The translations under genes and the position numbers were made by a program. From Ceriagrion tenellum (Eukaryota > Arthropoda > Insecta > Odonata > Coenagrionidae), in assembly GCA_963169105.1 (NCBI GenBank), contig OY720640.1, positions 112,826,085 to 112,890,084 on the forward strand: a DNA stretch of 64,000 nt, in the 5' to 3' direction. Shown piece after piece: positions 21,353-33,372 of this stretch. The notes under the pieces are model-generated. The model ran no database searches, was not told where the DNA came from, and saw nothing but the letters and a program-made list of their open reading frames with translations. Numbering within the stretch: position 1 is the stretch's first letter; each line of letters opens with the position of its first letter.

Positions 21353-23755
21353 GAAATCGTTGTCCTCTAAACAAGTTCCCATATGGCAAAGCAAGTGAAA
21401 TTATTGTCACTAGCACAGTCATATTTGGCGGCTTTTAATCATTAAATTGGCACAAAACTAAAATTGATTTATGGAATTGTTAATTTACACCTAGCTAAAA
21501 GCAACAATATTTGGTTACGAAAAATTTCGGTCAATTCCGAGTTATCTTTGGTTTGGATAGGATATGTCACCTATCAAAACATAAAGGCAAAAAAATATCA
21601 TTGACGCTTTCGAACGGACTTTTTAATGGGACTACCTACTATAGTAAAGTCAAGACTCGTCCTTTTTTCTAAAAAACAAACCCACAAGATGCAATGGAGC
21701 GTTACATAGGAAATCACATAGGAAAAAAAAGGTCATGCTTCGAAGGTTGGCGACATAAACGGCACTTGACAAGAATTTACTTTTCATGAGTGATACGTGA
21801 TGCTGCCAATATCTGGTAAAATAATTTCCACATTTTTGTCGACAAACGAAGAATCAATTTATCAAATAAATCAATAATCTCAGGGGTTTTCCTTGTCAAT
21901 CACTTTGAGAATTCAAATTCTCTCATTTATCAGTCAATTTAATTACCCATCTGACAGATAATGAGGTCTCACTGTCGTTCGTCATCAGTTAAACGCTAAA
22001 AACATATCTCTGGCCGCCCTTCTCCGAGATTAGAGAGATGTGTGTAAGGATATGCTGATTAGTCGCAACATAAACATACAAAGGGTACGTCTGAATAAAA
22101 TTCGCCCGCAATTATTTTCTCATTCCCTCCAAAACAAAGTCCTTCTCCAAAGAAATAACGATGCAAAGTGTAAACAAACTGCCTCAGAAATATTGACCAT
22201 CCATGGATCATTCCCGTCAGATTAAAAAAATATAAGGCGATTTGATTTCATACTAGTAAAAAATATGTTTCAAAAATGTAATATATGCCGATATATAATA
22301 TGCCGATTAGTCTAAAGATATAATTGGCGTCATATGCTAGCCAAAGGCACTGCGAAGGTCACAAAATGCGCAGTTTTCAGGGTCGTGATGATTTTACAAC
22401 GAGAGCAAGATTAGTGCCGCGAAAACCAACGCAATGCCCTCATCACTTGTATATGAACCATTTAATTATAAACTTCTCAGTCATGTTTTCATTATTGGAT
22501 GTCCAAAATTTGAATTCAAACTCTTCAGGCACGTTAAATGGTTGGTTGCATCGGCTGGGTAAATAAATTCTTAGATTGCAAAGGAAGGATGAGCCGCAGA
22601 TCTCTTTCTTGACACTTCAAACGGTCGAAATTTCTCGGGGAAGACTCAGAGAGAGACTTGTAGGAGATTAGAAAATTTTACTGCCGCGAAGTGCGGTGCA
22701 ACGGATCACGGTCGTAGCTCTGTTTATCAGCGGGCCGGAAATATTTTTCCAGCGGTATTCCCTTTGCCCTCACATCTCCCTCAGCATCCGTCCATGGAGC
22801 GTTTTTACGATTCATTTGACCCGGGAGACTGGAGTGTACCAATTTATCATTTCGCAAGAGAGAAGACGAGGGCGGTTCGGGCGGACCGGTGCCTAATCAA
22901 CCGAGCTCTTCACCCAAATCTACATACTACCTTGCGGGCCACAAAACTTGGGAGTGGCATGGAGTTTTATGCACCTAGGCCAAGAAAAAGGTTGAAAATA
23001 CGAATATGAATTGGAAAAGGTTAAGGACTAAAGTGAACTGTATGATGACGGAGTGTCCCTGAGTTCCAACCAGTTTAGGTTGTTTTGGTTTGTCTAATTC
23101 TCAAATGGAAGGTTTGTTGTTTGTACCAACAGATAGGCATTACGTCTTTCTTATTTTGTTGCATCACTCGATTTTAAACTTTTATAACCTAATTACTGAG
23201 GATACATATGATGTGGTATGCAGAGACGCGCACAGGTACATAAATAAACATTAAGTATGGTGAAATTCTCTACGAAAAAATAGGATAAAACCGGAGTATC
23301 CTTAGGAGGACACTCTAAAATGTTTCGCCACAAATAAAACATATCATTTGAACGGGGTTCAAACCTGCTGCTCCAAATTTCCGTTTCATGTTACATTTGC
23401 AAATCATCTAATCAACGTGAATATAGGCAGTTTAAGAAGTAAATTAGGTATCTTAGCACCTTAATTCGTGGCTACGTACCGTATGATTTGCCCATGCGCA
23501 GTGATTGACATAGTCATCCAAAAGTGATAATTTTTGGTTTATCTTCCGGGACGTTGCATTGAAAAGCACGACATCTTTTGCGATACATTTTTGACTGGAG
23601 ATTATGTGTATTTCCCTGGATAACACACCTAGCCGTACATGATCCTCGGCAAAATAGAACGATTTTTTCGTGATGCAGTGTTTTAAAATGGAATAGACCA
23701 AGAGATAGAGCTAATAACGGTGAAAAAGTATTCTTCGTGCCATTCTAAAACTTAC
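21353..23755. other. AT-rich sequence, no gene recognised
   Basis: Short frames (61-82 codons) show no domain. A GC-richer patch near 22700-22990 has overlapping frames only. No repeat family was recognised. Confidence 0.4.
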
Positions 23756-23953
23756 GAGTAATGAAGCTCAAATGAATTCGTACTGTCTACAAAATTTTAT
23801 TTCCACCTCTTGCAACACGTGTTTCGACTGACTAGCAGTAATCATCAGGCATGACTGCTAGTCCTGCTGACTGTAAGTCAGTCGAAACACGTGTAGCAAG
23901 AGGTGGAAATAAAATTTTGTAGACAGTACGAAATCATTTGAGCTTCATTACTC
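23756..23953. repeat. Near-perfect palindrome carrying hammerhead-like cores
   Basis: The left arm (23756-23829) and right arm (23880-23953) are almost perfect inverted copies of about 74 bp. They include gagtaatgaagctcaaatga, tactgtctacaaaattttat and cacgtgtttcgactgac with their complements. The inner 50 bp contain inverted tgctagt and tcatcagg blocks. The high arm identity suggests a recent element compared with the palindromes at 7.5 and 8.5 kb. Confidence 0.85.
23814..23850 (-). ncRNA. Hammerhead ribozyme-like motif 3 (minus strand)
   Basis: On the minus strand CTGATGA (23848-23842) is followed by a stem II candidate pairing ACTG with CAGT, then GAAAC (23825-23821) and ACGTGTT. A short self-complementary stem III (CACGTG) would place cleavage after a GTT triplet, which is permitted but less usual than GTC. 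The plus-strand arm has CTGCTGA in place of the core, so only one arm keeps CTGATGA. Confidence 0.45.
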
Positions 23954-25175
23954 ATTATGCTGTTCTACGATATCTCGCCTGAGAAAGTGGAGTTTATTTC
24001 TAAAACTTACGCCTGTCTGGACTTACTTATGCCTTAGCCTGGGAGTTACCAATTTTTCCGAACTCTAGTCCCCTCTATAAATTGCTCAGCGTAATCGGCA
24101 GGCTCGAAATAGTTGTCAACAAATCGTTCGGCATTTGCTTGTATTTTATTCCAATTACTATTTAGGGTCCAAATAACTGAAGTAAATTTTCAAAATGACC
24201 AAGCTATGCCAAATAAGAATCACTTTTACTTTCCCGTCTTATGACATTCCTACTAGTTGCATGATGCATCCCAGTCTTCATAATATATCACCGCCAAAAT
24301 TTCTAACGTGTTTTTTCCAACGCTAGGTCAGAAATTTAGGTAACCGCAATTTATTTGTTTAAGTCAAAAATATTTGCACATTCCCCTCACTTTATAAGAT
24401 ATAGTCTTTGTTTTTATATGGCACGCAAGTGAAGACCTGCACACCCGCCTGCATAGCTGCCAACACTCAAGTTTTTAAGTGTGAGGTGAAGCCCGCTAGA
24501 GATACGGCTGGCGTAGCGGCTTGTCCCATTGGCCTCATCCCGAAAACGAAAAGGGAAAAATATGTAAAGGGGATGCAAACTAAAAAACTCAGCCCCATTA
24601 TTCTCTTTTCACCTCTTCGCATTCCTCCCTCCCTTTTTTAAAAATCCATTCATAAATTATTCAAATGCCACCGTTTAACCAGCGCATTTATTAGGCCTAC
24701 TAAAGGATAAAATAACTCATAAATAGCAGTAGATGAACTTCATAAACTGGTGGCTTTAACATATTTATGAATTAATCAATAGAAATAGGTCATTAATAGA
24801 ATTTGACCATGAATCAGGCCGCATCTGCGCTGGCTACTAATATTTGAAAATTCATTCTGCTAACATTACCAAAATATTAAAGTATTTTTTAGAGTTTTTG
24901 AAAAAATAAAGTTTTTCGTAATTCATCGTTTTAATCATAATTTTTGTTAAACATTCAATATTACCTAGATAATGACAGAAAAAATATCAGAATTTTGAAC
25001 ACAAATTCGATAGATGATGGCAGTCTGTTAAGATTTTTAAGTGATACATATTATTTGCAATAAATGACACATAATTACCCCGGAATGAAAACATTCGGTC
25101 AGAGTTTTTTCTTCTAAGTTTTCTATCGGTGAAAGGTGTGTTTAGCTGAAAGTCAGGGAATCTCTCGCGGTTCTC
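23954..25175. other. AT-rich sequence, no gene recognised
   Basis: No coding or RNA feature was recognised. A 77-codon frame at 24408-24641 has several cysteines but no family resemblance. Confidence 0.4.
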
Positions 25176-25179
25176 TACC

Positions 25180-25460
25180 ATTTTACGATCTTAACTATTC
25201 CAGTATTTGCTTTTTTGCCTCAGCATACAATCTACTCTTCTTCATCCTGTCCATGAAACCGATTCTCTTTTTTTCCTTTCCCCACTTGCCCAACATCCTT
25301 CCCTCTATCACACTCTTGAGTAACCCATCACCCTTTATTACGTCCTTCAGTCATCTACCCTGCCTATCCCGGATTTCATTCAGAAGTTACCTTTCCTCAC
25401 CCACCACCTCCAACACTTCCTCGTTAGTCTTCCTCTCCAGCCAGCGATTGGTTTACTCCG
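25180..25460 (-). mobile_element. LINE 3'-end fragment, family C copy 1
   Basis: This piece matches the 3' end of the longer copy at 25815-26840 in the same orientation. Shared blocks include aacatccttccctctatcac, taacccatcaccctttatta and cacttcctcgttagtcttcc. Read on the minus strand it gives the GFMDGM-like and EGRMLG-like region of the LINE tail in decayed form. The plus-strand 113-codon frame at 25136-25477 is the shadow of this repeat. Confidence 0.75.
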
Positions 25461-25814
25461 TTTCTTTTTGCTCGTGAATTAAATTTCCCTCTTTTTTCTT
25501 ATTTCTTCTCATTATTATTTTTTTCCGATTGTGGTTTTAATCGTGGTAATAGATCGTGGAAAAAAAGTGATTGAGGAAATTTTTGTGGTTTTTTTGAACT
25601 GGATAAAAGAGAGAAACTTTTTTCACATTCATGATTAAGGAGGAATAAAATTATAGGACTGTTTTGAGGTCCTAATTAGTGTAATTAATCTTGGAGCGGA
25701 TTAGAGAGGGAAATTCACTGTGAAAATGGCATCAAAGAACATATTACTGGAGCGAGGATAATTATTATTATTATATGTTCTACCGGTAACGGTAGGTTTT
25801 TTTGAATGTTAGAA
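25461..25814. other. AT-rich spacer between two LINE fragments
   Basis: No feature was seen apart from a short attattatt run near 25762-25774. Confidence 0.4.
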
Positions 25815-26840
25815 TCTCCTCCCGGGCTTTTAAACATTCAGGGACCAATCTCTCTCTAGTATATCCTTATTCGCCTCGGCATAAGATCTACCTTTCGTCA
25901 TCCCGTCCATGAAACCTATTCTCTTTCTTCCCCTTTCCCGCTGGCCTAACATCCTTCCCTCTATCACACTCTTCAGCAACCCATCACCCTTTATTACCTC
26001 TTTCAGCCATCTACCCTGCTTATCCCGGATTTCAGTCAAACGTTTCTTTCCTCCCCCACCATCTCAAGCACTTCCTCGTTAGTCTTCCTTTCCGTACACC
26101 TCACCTTCTCCATCCTTCTCCACACCCTCATCTCAAACACCTGAGCCTATTCTCGTCCTTCTTTCTGATGGTCCATGTTTCTCCTCCGTACAACACTACG
26201 CTCCATATGAAGTTCTTAACTACCTCCATCACATTCTTAACCAAGGTCCTTGCATCAGCTCCATTCTTTTACTAAACTCCTCCGAGGCTAATGCCATTCT
26301 CTTCCTCATGTCTCTGCTAGTGTGGCCATTTTCCTTTAGCATACTACCTAAGTATTTTATATGCTCCACTTGATCAGGTTTGTCCCCTCCAACTCTAATG
26401 ACCTCTTTCCTTATCCTATGGAATATCATTGCTTTTTTTCTTGAGATTCATCTTAATTTCATATTTCCCAAACTGAAATTCATTCATAAATGTATTCATT
26501 AATATATTAATTCATTATTTCCCGAACTAAAAAAGCATTTATCACAGCCTGAAGTCGATTAAATGACTGACTGACTGAAGTCGAATGGTTGACTGACCAA
26601 ATCCTGGTCGTCGGCAAATCCAGTCGACTTATTAGAGTTTAACTGCTTCGATTCTTACGTCGAGTTTTGTCAAGAATCTCCATTAGTTTTTTTCCAATTT
26701 ATTCTGTAAAATTCGTTCTCAAAATCTAAAAAGCGAGCAAAAAATGGTGGTAATACTCAATGTTTCTTTCAATAACAGTTCTCATCCCCGAAATTACATC
26801 CCGAGTCGACCTACCGGAACCCAAAAACTGGGTATCGCCC
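25815..26840 (-). mobile_element. Decayed LINE, family C copy 2, reverse transcriptase C-terminal part
   Basis: On the minus strand FADDQDLV (about 26630-26600) marks the catalytic motif. It is followed by MIFHRIRKEVIRVGG, DQVEHIKYLGSMLKENGHTS and MRKRMALASEEFSKRMELM (26429-26235). A broken YGA-ETW region follows, then GRWLKEVIKGDGLLKSVIEG and GRKRIGFMDGMTKGRSYAEA (about 26010-25850). The order and spacing are those of the end of a non-LTR reverse transcriptase ORF2. Frames are interrupted at several points. The upstream boundary near 26840 is an estimate. Copies 1 and 3 are at 25.2 and 62.3 kb. Confidence 0.8.
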
Positions 26841-27935
26841 AAGTAGAAATTGGCTTTACTCTGCAATCACTTATTTATTACTTTGAGTAAACATTTTACA
26901 TTGATATCAAACATTGTTCTCTTATCAACGTATTCCAACGTTTTCTTTTATGGTGCTAAGTTTTCTAGAGCCTGATGAATTTTTGCAATGATTTTTTCCT
27001 CTGGTGATGCAGAGGAAAGTCGTTTTCCAAGAAATAAAAGAACTTTCTCGTTCACTGCATACCAATTACAGAATGTATGCAAGGAGCAAAATAATTAGAC
27101 CGGAGGAAGAAGGAATACAAATATATATTTTAGAAGAAATGAGGAATCACTGGTTGAATGAGGAAAAAATAGTATTTATTTGGTGAATCAACTATAAATA
27201 AGTTTTTAATCTTATAGGCAAAACGAAGAAAATCTAATAAAACTTATGAAAATTCTCAAAATTAGAAAAAATGGCTGACAAGTGGATTTAATAATACCTA
27301 ATCAGGTAACGAAGATATCGGCCCATTTCATGCAGAAAATAATTTCGAGAAGTTTTAAGTGTTGCCACTTCAAATAACTGGAGTAACCTCATTCCTTTGT
27401 AATCAGCTTTTGCTGAGGACACATTTTGTAGCGACTACATTTATTTAGATTTATTCCGTGACAAACCGATCGCATTTTCAAAGAGTGCATTCCATTTAGG
27501 AATTATGGGTGAATTGTGGGTGGTTACGTAACTCCTAATTACAATTACGAGGTTTTTACGGACAAGCATTCTCCGTACGAAGGTGTTTGTGCTTTTATCA
27601 GCTGATTCCTACAGAGCGTACACGAAAGACGAAATAAAATAAAAAATAAATTTTATGGACGATAGGTATCTTGTCCCGCCCTAACCAGCAATATGAAATG
27701 ACGCAAAAAAATACACGACGAGATATTTCGTCACGCCCAAATTAACTGCGATTTCTATGCAACGATATAAACCATCATACCAACGCAAGCGATTAAGCAC
27801 ACTTCGTGAATTGTGAAGGGCATCCTGTAAGGCAAAGTTAAAATATTTATATCTGGGTTTGTTGGTGACTAAAGTTAGATTATAAGGAAGCAAATTCACA
27901 TAACTTCACATATATTGGCTTCAGTCCAATAAATA
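26841..27935. other. AT-rich sequence, no gene recognised
   Basis: Frames of 60-72 codons have no domain. Nothing else was supported. Confidence 0.4.
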
Positions 27936-27939
27936 TATA

Positions 27940-28110
27940 TTACGTAGTGGCCAAAAATATTCGATACACATATTCCAGAATTATATATTTAGAGGTGCTC
28001 CGGCAAGTGGGAACTTCAAAACTCACAGTGTATCAACTTGCCCCTGTAAAAACTAGTCCCGCTCTCCTCTACATTACACAGTGGCCAAAAATATTCACCA
28101 CACATTTTCC
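27940..28110 (+). repeat. Two direct copies of a Tc1-like terminal sequence
   Basis: TACGTAGTGGCCAAAAATAT at 27941 and TACACAGTGGCCAAAAATAT at 28075 start two direct copies of about 36 bp. Each begins at a TA dinucleotide and each continues into ttc and an acacat block. Cagtggc-type ends next to TA are typical of Tc1-like elements. No transposase or inverted partner was found, so these look like relics of ends. Confidence 0.5.
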
Positions 28111-28960
28111 GCCAATCCTTAGAATCTGGCACTGGGCGTAAATGTTCATGTACCACAGCCAATAGTGTACATTTATTTGAATAGCACAATGGAAATTCAT
28201 TCTATTCTAGATAAATACATTATTCTCTCTCCTTATAATGGCGGAGAAGTACAAAGGCGTATTTTAAGGAATATGGTTTATGTAAAGAATGTAATAGCCC
28301 GTCGCGTATCGATGAAAAATTGAATATTAGAAAATATTTTAAAACATAATTAGTGATCCTTGCCCGGTGTAAAACGATTAAAGCATTTTAACTTTGATGA
28401 GATATAAAAAGATTACTTCCACTGAACTTATAAAAATTAAAAGAATTTTGTACACATACATACCACATTTTATCGATGCTGCTGGTCAATGGTCATGTCT
28501 ATATCCATTAGATTTAATCTTCATTGAGTAATATAGTAGGTATAGTAAATATGTCACTTTCACATTCTCTTAACTATCACTGTGATTTTATAAAGTAGGT
28601 ATAAATATAAAGCCAGTGCAATGCTCTATTCAATTTAGAGCTCCGTAAATTCGATTTCATTCATGATGTCCGAAAGATTTAAGTTTGATATGCATTTATA
28701 GTGTATTTCTTGCGCACTATGTTCCATGGGAATTTCTTTCCCCGAACAGTTAATATTAGCTATTACCATTTGGTTCGCAGCAAATTCCACAACAAAACTT
28801 CATTTTCTAATTGTCTTCATTCGTAATTATCGACCGAAACAACCAGCAAAAATAACTTCACAGCCGCAAAGCCGGTATTTCTATTCAATGATACTTTGGT
28901 CAAAATTGTCCGCTCCACTGCAGTTAAATGTATATCCATGATTTTAATGGAAATTCAATC
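28111..28960. other. AT-rich sequence, no gene recognised
   Basis: No feature was supported. Confidence 0.4.
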
Positions 28961-28989
28961 TCAGAGATGAAAAATTTCCATTTTCCTCA

Positions 28990-29480
28990 CTCCCGCAGTC
29001 ATTTCATTTATCTCAAACATTCCCTGCCCACTCTCAACCTCGCTCAACTTTCCGCAAGCACTCGTCATTCTGTCGCCATATCGGGTGGCCAGTGTTTCCG
29101 CCGTTTTTTGTCCGATATATCAAATGAAACACACACAAAAAAAGAGGTCGCGAGGCCAACGGGAAGGACTCGCCTTTTTTTTTATTTCCCTCGCAGACTT
29201 CCTTTCGGTGGGGCACTTGTTGGGTGGGTATGAGGCGAACGTCCCGAATTCGATTGATCGCCATGGGCTAACAAGTTCTCTTGGCTGCTGGAAGGTTGTA
29301 TGAGGGGTGGGAGGAAAGGAATGGGATGGGCGGACTTCAATTTTAAAAATGCCAAGCACAGGCTTGTCGTTTCCTCTCCTCGATTCGGAGAAAAAAGGAT
29401 AGGTTTCGAGGGGTGGGAAGGAGGGAATCGTGGGGATGGACTATCAAACGATTTCATCGAGCGGGTAGTTGAGTGGACGT
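28990..29480. other. GC-richer island
   Basis: GC and CpG content rise relative to both flanks. Frames on both strands overlap (28928-29303 and 29300-29482 plus, 29034-29457 minus) with no domain. The right half is purine-rich on the plus strand. Confidence 0.3.
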
Positions 29481-30520
29481 GAATAGAAGGGAGAGACTTT
29501 AGTGCTTACATTACACTCAAATATGTCCCGATACTTTCTGCTACAGCGTTCGACTTAAGTGGCCCAGCAATCCATCCTTTGAAGTGATTACAACCGATTT
29601 CTTCGGTGCACTTAGTCTTTGTAGGAAATGTATGAATTGAACAAATGAATAAAAAACGCACTTGGCGTCCATATAATCAACTAAATTCATCCAAGCGTAT
29701 TGATTCTATTGATTCAATGAATATTAATGCATCGAACATGAAACTGAACGACCTTAGGGTTCAAGGTATTCAAATAATTTGTTGATTTAGACCACAAAAT
29801 ATCTATTTAACACAGTTTGAACTGATGGAATTCAACGGGAGAAACCTGGCTGCTAGAACTAACAGCACCTGTGGACACAAAATAATATGTATGGAAAAAC
29901 TTATATTCTCTGAAAATTCGAATTCAAAATACAACCAATGATGCACCTTTTAATGTGAAGTGGTGAGAAAACAGAGAGAAGAAGAAATAAAAGAGATTAT
30001 AGTAGAGAAAAAAGTTATTCCTTTTCTCTGTAACCTTTCGGACGTCATTGGTAATTGAAAGAGGAACAAAGAGGAATTGGAATTGGCTTGCACTGAGAGA
30101 AAATAGTGGTCAAAAGAGGAAATCAGTAAGTTCTCCAAGCGTAAGAGGTGGAGGTAGAAAATATAGCATTAAAGAAAACCTAGTGAACCTTGTAAGCAAA
30201 TTAAAACAAACATTTCACCGGAAGATGGCTATAAACAATAATGATGGCTAATAACTTGTAGCATTCACACCAAAGGACGGCTAATCAGCATATTGCCTCG
30301 CGGTCGGTTAAGGAATGAATGCAAAGCAAATCAACACTGAAACAATTGAGATTGGTTATAGTTACTATTGAGCAGCTTTACTAGAAAAATAGTGCAATCC
30401 TGTTTCGCCAACTTTATCATATCACAAGTACAAAAAGAGAAGTATCAGAAGTATCAGGTGTGATATGGAGAAATTTCATGATGAATAATGAGATTAAAGG
30501 CAATTTTACACTTCGATATA
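29481..30520. other. AT-rich sequence, no gene recognised
   Basis: Nothing was recognised on either strand. Confidence 0.4.
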
Positions 30521-30522
30521 GT

Positions 30523-30625
30523 TTTGTTCGACCATGCTTTCGATATACTACATCATCATATACCTGTTGTGACCTCAGTGACCTCATTATGATGTAGAAT
30601 ATCGAAGCCATGGTCGAATTAAGTT
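30523..30625. repeat. Foldback element
   Basis: The left arm ttcgaccatgctttcgatat with actacatcat, and the right arm atgatgtagaatatcgaagc with catggtcgaa, are inverted copies of about 34 bp with two or three differences. The loop is about 30 bp and contains gacctcagtgacctca. No coding content is present. Confidence 0.75.
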
Positions 30626-33055
30626 TTATCTAAGAGAAAAATTGGCATAACTGCTGATCACGAGTGCTAAGGAGGAAACGGATGATAAAACTCTTCCGTG
30701 AAGAGGAATATCCTACTTGAACAGTCTTATTTCATTACCGGGTGTTTTCTTGTTACTGAGAAATAGGTTTTCTAGCGTTTTAAACAAGGGATATGAAACC
30801 TATTTTTCAACTGCAATTCTTTGTTATAACTTGTTCTCATTATCCAGTTGAAATTTTTATAGGAGCTCATTTTATTACTCGTAGAAATGTTTTGGTGGCT
30901 TTTGGTGGGAAGGAAGTTAGTCAATTTGTTTCTTTCTTTGTTGAAAAGTTTTTTGAGCATAAGGTTTATAAGGTGTTTAGTTGAGGGATTGCTGAGAGAT
31001 GGGATATACTGTAGAGGAAGAATCTACTGGGGACTCCCATAAAAGTGTAACATTACACTATAACACAAAAAATAATTCAGTCGAATGAAACCTGACGTAA
31101 TAGTTTAAACAGTGAATTTAGCAGTGAAGCTTTATTTAATTACGTAAACTGAACCTAGCCAATTAATTGGTAAAATCCATGGTATACAGCAATTAAGAAG
31201 GAATGCAATAAATTTCAGTGGGTAACATTGGTATTGGCTATCCTAATTTTTTAAGTCTCCTATTTTACTATCCAGGACATTAATAAATAGCGGTACGGCT
31301 TTCTGTATTCCATTTTTCGACGACATCATAAAATGAATGCTTAACATACAGCGTAAAACAGCCCAGAGAAAAGTAGGATACGACATGACTATATATTCAA
31401 TTGAGTATTCATTCGCACGCTGTAATGTCATCCAGAAGTCCATAGCATAAATTATTTCGCGTGCAAAGAGGGAAGTAATTGAATTCACGTATAACGTCAG
31501 TGATGGAACAATGGAATCCAGTGAAACAAGCTACCGGGCAAAATCAAATTTTATATCGAATTACCATCCTGATATTCGAAACGGAATGCTTATTTTCGAC
31601 AAATTCTATCCTAATCCTTTAATCGAGATGGTGGTGGGCAATTGTTTTCTCTTCAATAGGATCACCCGCAAACGAGGGTATTGGAAAACTTCGCGTACTC
31701 TGTTGAAATCTCGATAAAAATCAACCCTCCCACTTCCCTTTCATACGGCTGCTCGTTTCCTCCCACTGTTTAACATCATCAATATTGCTTGGAATAATAT
31801 TTGCGCACGCAGTATAAAAGATCTACGCTTTAAGCATTGCACTCAAATTGTGATTGAACCACAAATGAATGTTTGTTCACGTGCTCTCTGATTCCCTCGG
31901 CAAACTAGTCCCAAAAGCCGTTAGACAAACCAGATGCCGTCCAAATTGAATAAAACAAAACGTCCAATTAATAGTCTATGGGAATTCAATTTAAATTAAG
32001 CCACGTACAAAAACAAGAACCCTGTTCGTCTCACCGTGACCTGCCCGACGGATGATGGTGTGCTACTTTTTTTTTTATTTAGCCATGTTACCCACACCTT
32101 TACCCGTGCTCTTGCCGAATAAAGAGGAATCGACTGAGCATTTAACGAAAATTCGTAATACAATCCTCATGGGTCGATGCTTGTTTTGAAAGCAACGAGT
32201 TCGCTTTAACAACCTGCGGTAGGTAATGCGGTCCGGTCCGGTAATCACCGAGACTTTTAAAATTGTACCACCAAATAAAATAGAAAGAAATTGGACAGGC
32301 TCTACCTATGCGTTGCAAACTGCCAGCGCGACATGAAAAGCTTGCCAGAGAGCGTGAAGGTAGCGGGAGTAATTTGGGGCAGAAGAAAGGAGATGAATGA
32401 ATGGATAAAAATAAACTTGTTTTTTGTGTTTTTACTCAGTGGGTTTGGAAAGAGGAGGAAATATCATCAGAGAAATACCGGAATAAAATTTTTTCAATGG
32501 ATGAAAACTTAGATGAGTTTAGGAAAAAATGTAAAATTCTCTCTATTTTTGTGGGATTGATAAAGTTCATTGGATGCTAACGGATAAAACAGTGCTGATC
32601 ACTCCACGGCATGAAAATTGATATTTATCAGGAGGGAAAGTGGTTGCAAGAACAAAATGGGGTAGCAGGATATTACTATGCATCCGTATCACTTTACCAG
32701 ATACCCAGATTGGTGAATGAAACACACAAAACATGTTCCCACTTCATTGAAAGGGAAAAAAAGGTTGCATCGCAATGTCCGCTCGCACAATAGCAATGAA
32801 GGGTAAAAGCCAAATGCAAGGCTTATTTAGAAATAACCCTAAAGCTAAAAATGAGCTCCATAATACGTAATATTGAGTATAGAAGGATCATGTTCTAATA
32901 AGTTAATTTAGTAGTATTTGATTCGCATACATTAAATGAGTTAAATTCTCCTTGGCTCACTAAATATTTTCCACTGATAAATTTTCCACATACAAATAAA
33001 ACGCATAAGCCAAAGCTTTGTTTATATTATCATAAAGCGTTGGAGCTACGTATAA
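30626..33055. other. AT-rich sequence, no gene recognised
   Basis: Several 60-81-codon frames on both strands show no domain. No repeat family was recognised. Confidence 0.4.
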
Positions 33056-33059
33056 CCTT

Positions 33060-33372
33060 AGTACGAAGGATTGGATTGGATTTTGAGGAGGCGACGGACA
33101 GCTAAAGTCATTTGCGCCATAGAGGACAGGTGAGGGAGAAAGAGTGGAAAGAAACCCGGCGTAGGCATTAGCCTGCTCTTAACGAAAGGCGCCAAGGTCA
33201 CCACGGTCTCACGTCTTATCCGACAGAGGGAGTACTGTACAGGAAATGCCATCCACAACACTCAAGTAGGGATCGGGTTTTCTCTGAAAAACATCCTCCT
33301 CTGCAAGGATTTAAACCTTGGCCTTCCGTATGGTTAGCCAGTACTCTAGACACAACCCCAACCAGATATATC
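33060..33372 (-). mobile_element. tRNA-derived SINE with extended body
   Basis: On the minus strand a tRNA-like head starts near 33370 with tggttggggttgtgtctaga (box A region). It continues through a tactggctaaccat anticodon-like region to GGTTTAAATCC (33317-33307), a one-mismatch box B. A body of about 240 bp follows, including cagtactccctctgtcggat, aagacgtgaga and ggcgcctttcgttaagagca. It ends in a ccaatccaatcc short tandem tail near 33078-33065. Head, body and tail together are the architecture of a full-length SINE. The 67-codon minus frame inside it is not a gene. Confidence 0.7.

Noticed and set aside
23345..23372. Minus-strand box B-like GGTTTGAACCCC as another SINE
   Set aside because: No matching box A at the right distance and no tail motif.
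25136..25477. 113-codon plus-strand frame
   Set aside because: It is the antisense reading of a LINE tail and resembles the equally spurious frame at 62230-62496.
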